Source: DASXTS01 sp036505275
GTDB lineage: Bacteria > Actinomycetota > Actinomycetes > Mycobacteriales > Pseudonocardiaceae
Direction: 5' to 3'
Length of the DNA stretch: 10,293 nucleotides
Assembly: GCA_036505275.1 (NCBI GenBank)
Contig: DASXTS010000138.1
Coordinates: 1-10,293 of the forward strand
Under the pieces are notes generated by a model. The model had not been told where the DNA came from. It saw only the letters and a program-made list of their open reading frames with translations, and ran no database searches. Positions 1 through 6,598 of the stretch are shown here, piece by piece (position 1 is the first letter of the stretch; every line of letters starts with the position of its first letter). The position numbers and the translations under genes were made by a program.

Positions 1-70
1 CTCATCCCCGTGATCGACCGGGCCGCCGCGCGCTGCCCGACCCCAAAACCATGAACCGAAGGGAGACCCA

Positions 71-1912
71 ATGAACGCCTGGGCGAAGCGCGGCCTGCAG
101 GCCGCGTTATTCACCGGCGGAATGCTGGCTCTTGGCGCCGGGATCGCCTCGGCCAACGAGTGCTGCCCCGATCGTCCGACCTCGCCGCTTGCGCCGTCGC
201 TGTCCGTTCCCGGCATGTGCGACAACGTGATCGGCGCGCCCGCGGGCCAGCTCTCGACGCCGTGCCTGGACCAGACGCTCAACACGGACAACCTGCTGGC
301 GACCGCGGACCAGCTGCTGCCCACGACCGGCCCGGCAGCTGTGCCCGCGCGGGCCGGCGCCATCGACCACGTCCTGGCGGCCGGCGACGTGATCAGCAAC
401 GGCGCCCTTACCCAGGGCTCCGGCAACATCGTTGCTGCCGCCGTCGCCGGGCCGGCGGCCTTCGCCGGCAATGCGATCTCGTGGTTCGGCACCTCGGAGG
501 CCGAGCACCCCGGCACCGTGGCGTCAGCGGCCGGTGGCAGGCACAGCATTGCGGGCGATGGCACCGTCGGCGCCGGTCAGGTCGTCTCCGTGCCGGTCAC
601 CGGTCCTGGGCAGATCACCGGCAACGGCATCACCTGGACGGCCCGCACCTCCACCGACAGCAGCACGTTCACGCAGGCGACCGCCGGCGGCCTCAGCGAG
701 ACCGACGGCAGCCTCGGCAACGGGATGTCCTGGATCGGGCGTGCCGCGGCGGCGCACCGGACCACTGTCGCGGCGCAGGCCGGCGGCAACGCCTACGCCC
801 GCGCGGATGTCAGCCTGCTCGGCGGCGTGCTGGCATCCACCCCGGTGGCCGCGCCGGTTGACGTGCTCGGCGACGCCGCGTTCTGGTTCGGCATGTCCGC
901 CGAGGCGTCCTTGCTCGGCTTCGCGGACGCCTCGGCGTCCAGCACAATCTCCGCCACGGCGGGTGGGTCGGCGGGCACCGCCGGCACGGGTGCGACGCTC
1001 GCCGGCAACGTCGAGCTGGTGGCGGCGGTGTCCGCGGCCCGGCCGTTCGGCATCGGCAGGGCGTTGCTCGCCCGCGCTTCGGCCGCTGCCGATACCGAGT
1101 CCGTCATCGCGTCCGACCGTCAGGTCGTCACGGACGGCACCGGCGCGTCGCTCGCCGGCAACATCGCCTCCCTCCCGGTCGGCGCCCTGGAGTCGGTCAC
1201 TTCGGCGGTCTCCGGTGTCACCGGTCTCGCCGCTCTGCCGGTGGACATCGATGTCGCGAGCGCCATCGAGACCGATGTCGAGAGCATTCTGACAACAGGC
1301 CTGGACGGCTTCGGTCTGCCGGCGGTCGGCAGCCTGCCGGCAATTCCCGATCTACCGGAGCTGCCCGACCTCGACCTTGGCGCTCTCGTCACCGTGGACG
1401 GTCTGGCAGGTGTTGTGGCAAGCGTCGACGTCGGCCTGCTCGCCGACGTCGATGCCCTCGTGACGGTGGACGGCGGGGTCACGGCGGCCGTAGCAGCGGT
1501 GGCGGAGCTGGATAGTTCCGCACTGGCCGGCTTGGGCACGGTGCCGAGCCTTGACGTGCTCGGCGAGCTGACCGTGGACGTCCTGGCCAGCGTGGATGCG
1601 CTGCTCGTCGTGGATGGCGCAGGGCCGGTGGACAGCCTGCCACCCCTGCCGGAAGTGGCGGACGTGGCGGACGTGGCGGACCTGGCGGACCTGGTGGACC
1701 TGGCGAACGTGGCGGACCTGGCGGATGCGGACGCGGTGCTGGCACCGTTGCCGCTGGAGCCGCTGGAGCTGCCGGAGCTGCCGGAACTCGGTGCGCTGCC
1801 GCTGGGTGACCAGCCGGCGTTGGTCACGCTGGGCGGCCTCGACCTGATGCGCGACCTGACGACGGGTCTGGCTGGTCTGGTCGGCACTGCGACCGAGCTG
1901 CCGAACGCCTGA
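71..1912 (+). CDS. Secreted low-complexity protein with chaplin-like modules
   Basis: This is a 613-aa exported protein of unknown exact role, probably on the cell surface or in the aerial-hypha matrix. The ATG follows a good ribosome site (GAAGGGAGA, 58-66). Residues 1-28 form a Sec signal peptide: Lys/Arg, a hydrophobic core, then Ala-Ser-Ala before Asn29. Four cysteines follow (31, 32, 50, 65). Residues about 116-380 hold five or six diverged modules of about 25-50 aa. They read roughly G-x-GN-[IV]-[VA]-x(2)-[PV], then GN-x-[IM]-[ST]-W, then an Ala/Ser/Thr stretch ending in AGG; clear copies begin near 116, 167, 215, 250, 310 and 361. This resembles the Gly-Asn-rich beta-forming repeats of chaplins, but classic chaplins are shorter. 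Residues about 390-613 are acidic, rich in Leu/Val/Asp/Pro, with VTVDG and VAD repeats. I see no LPXTG motif, no C-terminal membrane helix and no catalytic domain. A terminator follows at 1928-1970, so it is probably transcribed alone. The coding call is secure; the function is not known. Confidence 0.85.
   Translation: MNAWAKRGLQAALFTGGMLALGAGIASANECCPDRPTSPLAPSLSVPGMCDNVIGAPAGQLSTPCLDQTLNTDNLLATADQLLPTTGPAAVPARAGAIDHVLAAGDVISNGALTQGSGNIVAAAVAGPAAFAGNAISWFGTSEAEHPGTVASAAGGRHSIAGDGTVGAGQVVSVPVTGPGQITGNGITWTARTSTDSSTFTQATAGGLSETDGSLGNGMSWIGRAAAAHRTTVAAQAGGNAYARADVSLLGGVLASTPVAAPVDVLGDAAFWFGMSAEASLLGFADASASSTISATAGGSAGTAGTGATLAGNVELVAAVSAARPFGIGRALLARASAAADTESVIASDRQVVTDGTGASLAGNIASLPVGALESVTSAVSGVTGLAALPVDIDVASAIETDVESILTTGLDGFGLPAVGSLPAIPDLPELPDLDLGALVTVDGLAGVVASVDVGLLADVDALVTVDGGVTAAVAAVAELDSSALAGLGTVPSLDVLGELTVDVLASVDALLVVDGAGPVDSLPPLPEVADVADVADLADLVDLANVADLADADAVLAPLPLEPLELPELPELGALPLGDQPALVTLGGLDLMRDLTTGLAGLVGTATELPNA
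1655..1726 (+). repeat. In-frame 9-bp tandem repeat encoding (V/L)AD tripeptides
   Basis: Eight consecutive 9-bp units of the form [GC]TGGCGGAC, three identical and five with one to three changes, lie inside the secreted-protein gene. They encode residues 529-552 as VAD VAD VAD LAD LVD LAN VAD LAD. The DNA period matches the peptide period, so the array is likely prone to slippage and copy-number change. The encoded stretch is acidic and alternates hydrophobic and charged residues. Confidence 0.85.
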
Positions 1913-1927
1913 ACCCACGAGTGATCC

Positions 1928-1970
1928 GGAACGGCCCGAGAGCGTCCACAGTGGACCCTCGGGCCGTTCC
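1928..1970 (+). terminator. Intrinsic-type terminator hairpin after the secreted-protein gene
   Basis: Two perfect 13-nt arms (GGAACGGCCCGAG at 1928-1940 and its complement at 1958-1970) enclose a second, inner palindrome, GTCCAC-A-GTGGAC. The structure starts 15 nt after the stop codon and has no T-run behind it, as is usual for actinobacterial terminators. It separates the secreted-protein gene from the downstream membrane-protein gene. Confidence 0.8.
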
Positions 1971-2023
1971 ACGATCGGCGTCGGTGCCAGCAGGGACGCC
2001 ATGTCGCGGGGCGCGCACCGCGA

Positions 2024-2029
2024 TACGGT
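2024..2029 (+). promoter_or_regulatory. Candidate -10 hexamer for a leaderless transcript
   Basis: TACGGT fits the actinobacterial TAnnnT -10 pattern and ends 6 nt before the GTG at 2036. That spacing would put the transcription start on or next to the start codon. No Shine-Dalgarno sequence precedes the GTG, which agrees with a leaderless mRNA. I see no convincing -35 element. The call rests only on spacing and a weak consensus. Confidence 0.35.
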
Positions 2030-2035
2030 GCTCGG

Positions 2036-3322
2036 GTGAGGAAGTTTGGCCTGGGCAACCTCCGGCTGCCGGCCGTCCGAGATGCCAGAACGACGCCAGT
2101 GGTGCCAGCGACGCCGGCCGGGCCGCGGCCCCCCATGCCGCCGCTCACGGTGCCCGCCGCGGTGCGCGATCCGGCATCCGAGGTGCCGTACCCGCTGCGG
2201 GTGGCGGCCGCGCTGTCCTGGCGGCTGCTGGTGGTGGCCGGCGCGTTGGCGGTGCTCGGCTACCTGATCATCCGGCTGTCCAATGTGGTCATCCCGGTCG
2301 CGGTGGCCCTGCTGTTGTCCGCGCTGCTCGCGCCGGCGGTCGCGGCGCTGTACCGGCGTGGGGTGCCGCGCGGGCTGGCCACGGCCGTGGTGCTGGTTGC
2401 CGGCATCGCGGTGGTCGGCGGCGTGCTCACGTTTGTCGTCCGGGCGTTCATCGCCGGCCTGCCCGACTTGCAGGACCGGGTCGGCCAGAGCATCACCACG
2501 ATCACCGGCTGGCTGGTCAACGGCCCGTTCAAGCTGTCACGGTCCGAGCTGGACAGCCTGGTCGCCGGCCTCGGCAGCACCCTCAGTGAGAACCGCGAGC
2601 AGATCACCTCGGGGGCGCTCTCCACGGTCAGCAGCGTCGGCCACTTCGCCACCGGTGCGCTGCTCGTGCTGTTCACACTGATCTTCTTCCTGTTCGACGG
2701 CCATCGGATCTGGCACTTCGTCATGCGCACCCTGCCGCGCCAGCACCGGGAGCGGGTCGAGCTCGCCGGCGAGCGCGGCTTCGCCTCCCTGGTCGCCTAT
2801 GTGCGCGCCGCGGCGCTGGTCGCCGTGGTGGACGCGGTGGGTATCGGGATCGGGCTGTGGGCGCTCAAGGTCCCGCTGGTCATCCCGCTGACCGCGTTGG
2901 TGTTCATCGGCGCGTTCGTGCCGATCATCGGCGCGGTGCTCACCGGCGTGGTTGCCGTACTGGTCGCGCTGGTGACCAAGGGCGTGTTGACCGCGCTCGG
3001 GGTGGTGGCCGTGGTGATGGCGGTGCAGCAGCTCGAAGGCCACGTGCTGCAGCCGCTGCTGATGGGACGGGCGGTGGCACTGCACCCGTTGGCCGTCGTG
3101 CTGGCGGTGGCCGGCGGCGTGGTGCTGGCCGGCATCATCGGAGCGTTGCTCGCCGTACCGCTGCTCGCGGTGCTCAACGCCGGCATCCGTTCGCTGGTCA
3201 GTGAGGAGGAACGCGGCGTCACGCCGGAGGCGGTCAAGGCGGACAGTCCGATGGCCGCCAGCCCCCCCGGCGAGGGCCCGGACGAGGGACAGTTCGTCGG
3301 GCGCCGACCCAGCGCCACCTAG
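2036..3322 (+). CDS. AI-2E/PerM-family (UPF0118) membrane transporter
   Basis: A 428-aa polytopic membrane protein of the AI-2E exporter/PerM family. Members move small solutes or act as Na+/H+ antiporters; the substrate here cannot be told. After a Pro-rich cytoplasmic leader (about 1-52), hydrophobic helices lie near residues 60-80, 84-105 and 113-138. A soluble segment (about 140-205) is followed by a further helix ending in FFLFDGHR and then a dense helical block from about 260 to the C-terminal region. The family signature near the C-terminus is clear: QQLEGHVLQPLLMG from residue 331, then AVALHPLAVV, a Gly-rich helix and GALLAVPLLAVLNAG. The last 40 residues are a polar, disordered tail. 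The GTG at 2036 is chosen because family similarity and codon bias extend near it and the spacing suits leaderless initiation; a Met at residue 34 is an alternative but also lacks a ribosome site. It is flanked by hairpins and is probably a single-gene unit, unrelated to the downstream operon. Confidence 0.88.
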   Translation: MRKFGLGNLRLPAVRDARTTPVVPATPAGPRPPMPPLTVPAAVRDPASEVPYPLRVAAALSWRLLVVAGALAVLGYLIIRLSNVVIPVAVALLLSALLAPAVAALYRRGVPRGLATAVVLVAGIAVVGGVLTFVVRAFIAGLPDLQDRVGQSITTITGWLVNGPFKLSRSELDSLVAGLGSTLSENREQITSGALSTVSSVGHFATGALLVLFTLIFFLFDGHRIWHFVMRTLPRQHRERVELAGERGFASLVAYVRAAALVAVVDAVGIGIGLWALKVPLVIPLTALVFIGAFVPIIGAVLTGVVAVLVALVTKGVLTALGVVAVVMAVQQLEGHVLQPLLMGRAVALHPLAVVLAVAGGVVLAGIIGALLAVPLLAVLNAGIRSLVSEEERGVTPEAVKADSPMAASPPGEGPDEGQFVGRRPSAT

Positions 3323-3336
3323 CGACCAAGGGTCGC
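3322..3336 (+). terminator. Small hairpin at the end of the AI-2E gene
   Basis: GCGACC and GGTCGC pair across a 3-nt loop, beginning on the last base of the TAG stop. The stem is only 6 bp, with no T-run, so this would be a weak terminator or part of a larger 3' structure. Confidence 0.3.
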
Positions 3337-3378
3337 CCTGGCTACGGTTGGCCGGGGCTCCTTCAGCCACACGCCTGA

Positions 3379-3396
3379 GGCCGTCCGGCGACGGCC
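3379..3396 (+). other. Hairpin in the 5' region of the N-hydroxylase operon
   Basis: GGCCGTC pairs perfectly with GACGGCC across a CGGC loop. It lies 80 nt upstream of the N-hydroxylase start, in the 153-nt gap that must hold the operon promoter. It may be a terminator for the gene before, an operator or a leader structure; the sequence does not decide. I saw no convincing -35/-10 pair and no IdeR/DmdR iron box in this gap, although siderophore-type N-hydroxylases are often iron controlled. Confidence 0.35.
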
Positions 3397-3462
3397 CTGT
3401 CACGGCCGCTCCCGCACAGTGAGCCGCAGCGAGCATGTGCGGTCTCAATGCGGCGGAAGGCA

Positions 3463-3467
3463 GGGAG
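3463..3467 (+). promoter_or_regulatory. Ribosome binding site fixing the N-hydroxylase start
   Basis: GGGAG ends 8 nt before the ATG at 3476. The upstream in-frame GTG at 3419 has no ribosome site and would add 19 residues before the N-terminal flavin fold. This supports 3476 as the start. Confidence 0.65.
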
Positions 3468-3475
3468 CGGGCTCC

Positions 3476-4813
3476 ATGGATAACGAAGCCGAAAACAAGG
3501 CAATTGTTGACGTTCTCGGGGTCGGCTTTGGACCGTCCAATCTCGCGCTGGCCGTCGCCTTCGCGGAAATGCCCGAACCGGACCGGCCAACGGCACTGTT
3601 CATCGAGCAGAAACCCGACTTCGCCTGGCATCCCGGAATGCTCATCGACGGATCGAGGGCGCAGGTGCCGTTCTTCAAGGACCTGGCGACGCTGCGCGAC
3701 CCGACCAGCCGCTTCACCTACCTGAGCTGGCTGCACGAGCGCGGGCTGCTCTTCCAGTTCGTCGCCTCGCGGGACGTCACGCCGCTGCGCTCAGAGCTTG
3801 AGGCGTATTACCGCTGGGCCGCGTCGCACTTCACCGAGCAGGTCAGGTACGGGCACCGGGTGGTCGCGTTGGAGCCGGTGCGCACCCCGGACCGGGTGTC
3901 GCTGGTCAAGGCCGTCGTACAGGACACCGCGACCGGGCATCGCGGCACCGTGCTGGCCCGCAACGCGGTCGTGGCTCCGGGCGGCACGCCGTACGTTCCG
4001 GAGTGCGCCGCCGGCGTGGACAGCCCGCGGGTGTTCCACACCAGCGTGTTCACCGAGGCGGTGCCGGCTACCTACTCGGACCGCGACGCGCCCTACCGGT
4101 TCGTCATCATCGGCGCCGGGCAGAGCGCCGGGGACACCGCGCGCTACCTGCTCGACGCCTACCCTCGGGCGCGGGTCGACCTGGCCTTCCGCGGTTACGC
4201 GCCGCGCCCGCTGGACGAGAGCCCGTTCGTCAACGAGCTGTTCGACCCGGACGCGAGGCAGTTCATGCTCTCGCTGAGTCACGCTGAGCGCGACGCCGTC
4301 CGGGCCGAGCATCACTTCGCCAACTACTCGGCAGTCGACCTGTCGCTGCTGGTCGACCTGTACCGGCGGCGGCTGAACGACGCGATCCTCGGCCGGAGCA
4401 GGCTGGGCATGCTGCCGTTCCACGAGCTGCGCGGGCTGGACGCCGACGAGACCGGCGTGACTGTCACTCTGCACAACCGGTTCGGGCAGGACGAAACCAC
4501 GTTGCGGGCCGACGGCGTCGTGCTGGCGACCGGCTACCAGCGCGGCGCGCCGTTCCTTGACGCGCTGACGCCGTTCCTGCGGTTGGCCGATGACGGCACC
4601 CCCGAGGTGGCCCCGGACTACCGGTTGCACACCGTCGATGAGTTCGCCCCGGCAATTTTCGTGCAGGGCCTTTCCGAATCTACCCACGGGCTCAGCGACA
4701 CCCTGCTCTCGCTGCTTTCGGTCCGCGCCGGCGAAATCGCCGACTCATTGGCAGGCATCCGGAAGGCGGCGAACCATGCCGCCGAATGGCAGCGGCTCGA
4801 CCGCGCCGCCTGA
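3476..4813 (+). CDS. FAD/NADPH-dependent L-lysine/ornithine N-monooxygenase
   Basis: A 445-aa class B flavin monooxygenase of the IucD/PvdA/SidA type, which hydroxylates the side-chain amine of lysine (N6) or ornithine (N5) using NADPH and O2. Seen in the sequence: the FAD-binding GVGFGPSNLA at residues 15-24, a Lys/Asp-rich substrate region around PFFKDLATLRDPTS, the NADPH-binding GAGQSAGD at 213-220, the ATGY motif at 351-354, and the family signature HGLSDTLLSLLSVRAGE from 404. Length is normal for the family. The ATG at 3476 has its own GGGAG site. It is the first gene of a six-gene operon; the next start codon is 16 nt after its stop, and the stop overlaps the downstream ribosome site. 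There is no siderophore NRPS or acyltransferase nearby. The cupin and MetRS-like genes instead suggest that its product, most likely N6-hydroxylysine as with Spb38, feeds N-N bond formation (inference). Lysine versus ornithine cannot be settled from sequence alone. Confidence 0.92.
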   Translation: MDNEAENKAIVDVLGVGFGPSNLALAVAFAEMPEPDRPTALFIEQKPDFAWHPGMLIDGSRAQVPFFKDLATLRDPTSRFTYLSWLHERGLLFQFVASRDVTPLRSELEAYYRWAASHFTEQVRYGHRVVALEPVRTPDRVSLVKAVVQDTATGHRGTVLARNAVVAPGGTPYVPECAAGVDSPRVFHTSVFTEAVPATYSDRDAPYRFVIIGAGQSAGDTARYLLDAYPRARVDLAFRGYAPRPLDESPFVNELFDPDARQFMLSLSHAERDAVRAEHHFANYSAVDLSLLVDLYRRRLNDAILGRSRLGMLPFHELRGLDADETGVTVTLHNRFGQDETTLRADGVVLATGYQRGAPFLDALTPFLRLADDGTPEVAPDYRLHTVDEFAPAIFVQGLSESTHGLSDTLLSLLSVRAGEIADSLAGIRKAANHAAEWQRLDRAA

Positions 4814-4829
4814 GGGGCGCGCCCGCGCT

Positions 4830-4871
4830 ATGTCAACCTCGATGTCAACCTCGATGTCAACCTCGATGTCA
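4830..4871 (+). repeat. 12-bp tandem repeat spanning the permease start codon
   Basis: Three exact copies of ATGTCAACCTCG (4830, 4842, 4854) and a half copy (ATGTCA, 4866) follow each other. Each carries an in-frame ATG, giving Met-Ser-Thr-Ser repeats. The period is a multiple of three, so gain or loss of units would keep the frame while changing the distance from ribosome site to start codon. Confidence 0.9.
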
Positions 4872-6221
4872 GACGTGAAAAAGGTGGGGCTGGGTGCCTC
4901 CGGGCTGCTGGTGTTCTACCTCACCAGCATGGTCGGGGCCGGCATCCTGCTGATCCCAGGGCTCACCGCGCGAGCGGCGGGGCCGGCGTCGCTGCTGGTG
5001 TGGCTGGTGCTCATCGTGGCGTCCTACCCACTGGCCACGTTGTTCGCCGAGATGTCGGCGCGGCACCCGGACGCCGGCGGCGTCGCGGCGTTCGTCAGGC
5101 ACCAGTTCGGCGACCGGACCGGGGACGCGGCCAGCCTCCTGCTGGTGGCGCTGTACGTCATCGGCAACCCGATCCTCGGCCTGGCCTCGGCCCGCTACCT
5201 GGCCCACCTGGTCGGGCTGCCACCGGCCGCGGTGCCGGCGGCCGCCGCCGGGTTCATGTTGCTGGCCGTCGCGTTCAACCTGCTGAGGCTGGCCACCGGC
5301 GCCCGGCTGCAGGCGGTCGCGCTCGGTGTGCTCGTCGGCGGCCTCCTGCTGGCCGTCGCGCTGGCCACGCCGCACATGTCCGCCGACCGCATGGCGCCGT
5401 TCGCGCCGCACGGCTGGCTGGCTCTCGGGCCGGCCGTCGTCATTGCGTTCTTCTCGTTCCTCGGCTGGGAGAACGTGTCCACCATTGCCGAAGAGGTGCG
5501 CGACCCGCACCTGACCTATCGGCGCGCGGTGCGCTTCGCGGTACCGCTGGTTGGCGCGCTGTATCTCGCCGTCGCCGTGGCGTTCCTGCTGGTATCGCGG
5601 GGTACCCAGGGCGCCGGCCAGGACCCGGTGGTGCTCACCGCGCTGCTGCGCGCACCGCTGGGCGAGCGCGGCGCGCTGGCCGGCGATGTGCTCGCCGTCG
5701 GCATCATCGTGGTCGCCACCAACGCCTGGGTGCTCGGGGCGTCGAGGCTGGTGGTCGCCGCGGCCCGGCGCCGGCTGCTGCCCAGGCTGGTCGGCATAAC
5801 CGAGCGGCGCACCGGCGCGCCGGTACCGGCGCTGGCCGCGTTGGCCTGCTGCTACGCGGTGATCCTCACTGCGGTCGGTGTCCTCGGCCTCGACGAGGCC
5901 GCCGTCGCCGCCGTGGTGAGCTGCGGGTTCCTACTGCTCTACGTTGTGGTGGCGCTCAGCGCGCTGCGCGCCGGGGCGACCGGGACGCTGCGCATCGCGG
6001 CCTGGCTGACCCTGGGCGTCTCCATCGGGTTCCTTGCCGTCGCCGGCTGGACGCTGGTCGCGGCGCTGGTGTTGGCCGCCGGGTGCCTCGCCATGACCGG
6101 CGTGCTGGGCCGCACCCGGAGCCGCACGCGGAGCCGCACCCGCGGCCGCACCCGCATCCCCGTGCCGGCTGTCGAAACGCCCCCTGTCCTTCGTACCGAT
6201 CTCGTCGGGAGCAGCACATGA
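4830..6221 (+). CDS. APC-superfamily amino-acid/amine permease
   Basis: A 463-aa integral membrane protein with about 12 helices, similar by eye to the YjeH-like branch of the amino acid-polyamine-organocation (APC) superfamily. YjeH itself exports neutral amino acids. The unwound TM1 substrate motif is visible as VGAGI at residues 35-39, preceded by a short charged linker (DVKK). The ALSxxxxxFxGxE-like region of TM6 appears here as AFFSFLGWENVSTIAEEV, a typical APC feature. Both ends are odd. The N-terminus is MSTS three times, then MSDV, giving four in-frame ATGs 12 nt apart, and the C-terminal tail is RTRS RTRS RTRG RTR. The site GAGGGG (4812-4817) is 12 nt before the first ATG, so initiation at 4830 is most likely, but 4842-4866 are possible. 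Its stop overlaps the cupin start (ATGA). In context it probably exports the hydrazine product or an intermediate, or imports the amino-acid substrate; direction is inference. Confidence 0.85.
   Translation: MSTSMSTSMSTSMSDVKKVGLGASGLLVFYLTSMVGAGILLIPGLTARAAGPASLLVWLVLIVASYPLATLFAEMSARHPDAGGVAAFVRHQFGDRTGDAASLLLVALYVIGNPILGLASARYLAHLVGLPPAAVPAAAAGFMLLAVAFNLLRLATGARLQAVALGVLVGGLLLAVALATPHMSADRMAPFAPHGWLALGPAVVIAFFSFLGWENVSTIAEEVRDPHLTYRRAVRFAVPLVGALYLAVAVAFLLVSRGTQGAGQDPVVLTALLRAPLGERGALAGDVLAVGIIVVATNAWVLGASRLVVAAARRRLLPRLVGITERRTGAPVPALAALACCYAVILTAVGVLGLDEAAVAAVVSCGFLLLYVVVALSALRAGATGTLRIAAWLTLGVSIGFLAVAGWTLVAALVLAAGCLAMTGVLGRTRSRTRSRTRGRTRIPVPAVETPPVLRTDLVGSST
6111..6155 (+). repeat. 12-bp tandem repeat encoding an Arg-rich permease tail
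   Basis: Nearly identical 12-bp units (CGCACCCGGAGC and variants at 6111, 6123, 6135, with a 9-nt partial at 6147) encode RTRS, RTRS, RTRG, RTR. The tail adds eight arginines just after the last membrane helix and is presumably cytoplasmic. It mirrors the 12-bp array at the other end of the same gene. Confidence 0.85.
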
Positions 6222-6598
6222 TCCAGACCGTCACCATCGACCGCACCGCGGCCAAGCCGGAGTTCGGCACCTCCACTCAGCGCATGGTGCCCTGGCTCGG
6301 GCAGACCGACGAGCCACCGTTCGGCCAGATGGCGGTCTTCCTCGACCCCGGTGCGCAGACAGCACCCGACTGCCACAACCAGGACGAGCTCGTCGTGGTG
6401 CTGTCCGGCCGGGCCGAGGTGCGGATGGACGGCGAGTCGGTCCCGGTGTCCGCCGGCGAGATGGCGTTCCTGCCGCGCAACCACACCCATGTGGTCGCCA
6501 ATCCGGCCGACGAGGAGCTGGTCTGGATCTCGATCTACTGGCCGCTGCGCGAGCCCGCGATCACGGGCGAGCCCGGAGAGGAGCAGCACGGTGCCTGA
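6218..6598 (+). CDS. Stand-alone cupin, probable rearrangement half of a split hydrazine synthetase
   Basis: A 126-aa single-domain cupin. Motif 1 is read as G45 ... D51-x-H53-x3-E57-x6-G64, and motif 2 as G80-x5-P86-x-N88-x2-H91-x3-N95, so H53, E57 and H91 are the likely metal ligands. The first histidine of the usual HxH is aspartate (D51) and the motif 2 glycine is N88. In the fused hydrazine synthetases (Spb40 type, known from s56-p1 biosynthesis) a cupin domain sits N-terminal to a MetRS-like domain and converts an aminoacyl ester of N6-hydroxylysine into the N-N linked product. Here the cupin is a separate gene in the same order. The ATG overlaps the permease stop (ATGA) and has GGGAG at 6207-6211, 6 nt upstream. 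Its own stop lies 8 nt inside the MetRS-like gene, so expression of the two is coupled. The acidic C-terminal tail (from about 111) may be the remnant of an interdomain linker. The cupin fold is confident; the role is inferred from context. Confidence 0.85.
   Translation: MIQTVTIDRTAAKPEFGTSTQRMVPWLGQTDEPPFGQMAVFLDPGAQTAPDCHNQDELVVVLSGRAEVRMDGESVPVSAGEMAFLPRNHTHVVANPADEELVWISIYWPLREPAITGEPGEEQHGA
6575..6583 (+). promoter_or_regulatory. Strong ribosome binding site for the MetRS-like gene inside the cupin gene
   Basis: GGAGAGGAG lies within the last cupin codons, 7 nt before the GTG at 6591. It decides the start of the MetRS-like gene and argues that the split from the cupin is real, with independent or re-initiated translation, rather than a sequencing frameshift. 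Confidence 0.75.

Noticed and set aside
51..74. A seven-codon ORF (ATG at 51) whose stop overlaps the start of the secreted-protein gene as ATGA.
   Set aside because: No ribosome site precedes the ATG and so short an ORF in this base composition is easily chance.
3419..3475. GTG at 3419 as the N-hydroxylase start.
   Set aside because: No ribosome site; the extra 19 residues are not family-like, whereas the ATG at 3476 has GGGAG and gives a normal N-terminus.
2537..3736. Long minus-strand ORF of 399 codons, and other long minus-strand ORFs such as 7924-9339 and 6561-8129.
   Set aside because: They lie opposite well-supported genes, are full of Arg/His/Gln/Gly low complexity, lack recognisable domains, and arise from the GC-rich codon bias of the + strand.
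3476..4813. Siderophore biosynthesis as the role of the N-hydroxylase.
   Set aside because: No NRPS, IucA/C-type synthetase, acyltransferase or ferric-siderophore transporter is present in the window, and the neighbours fit hydrazine formation better.
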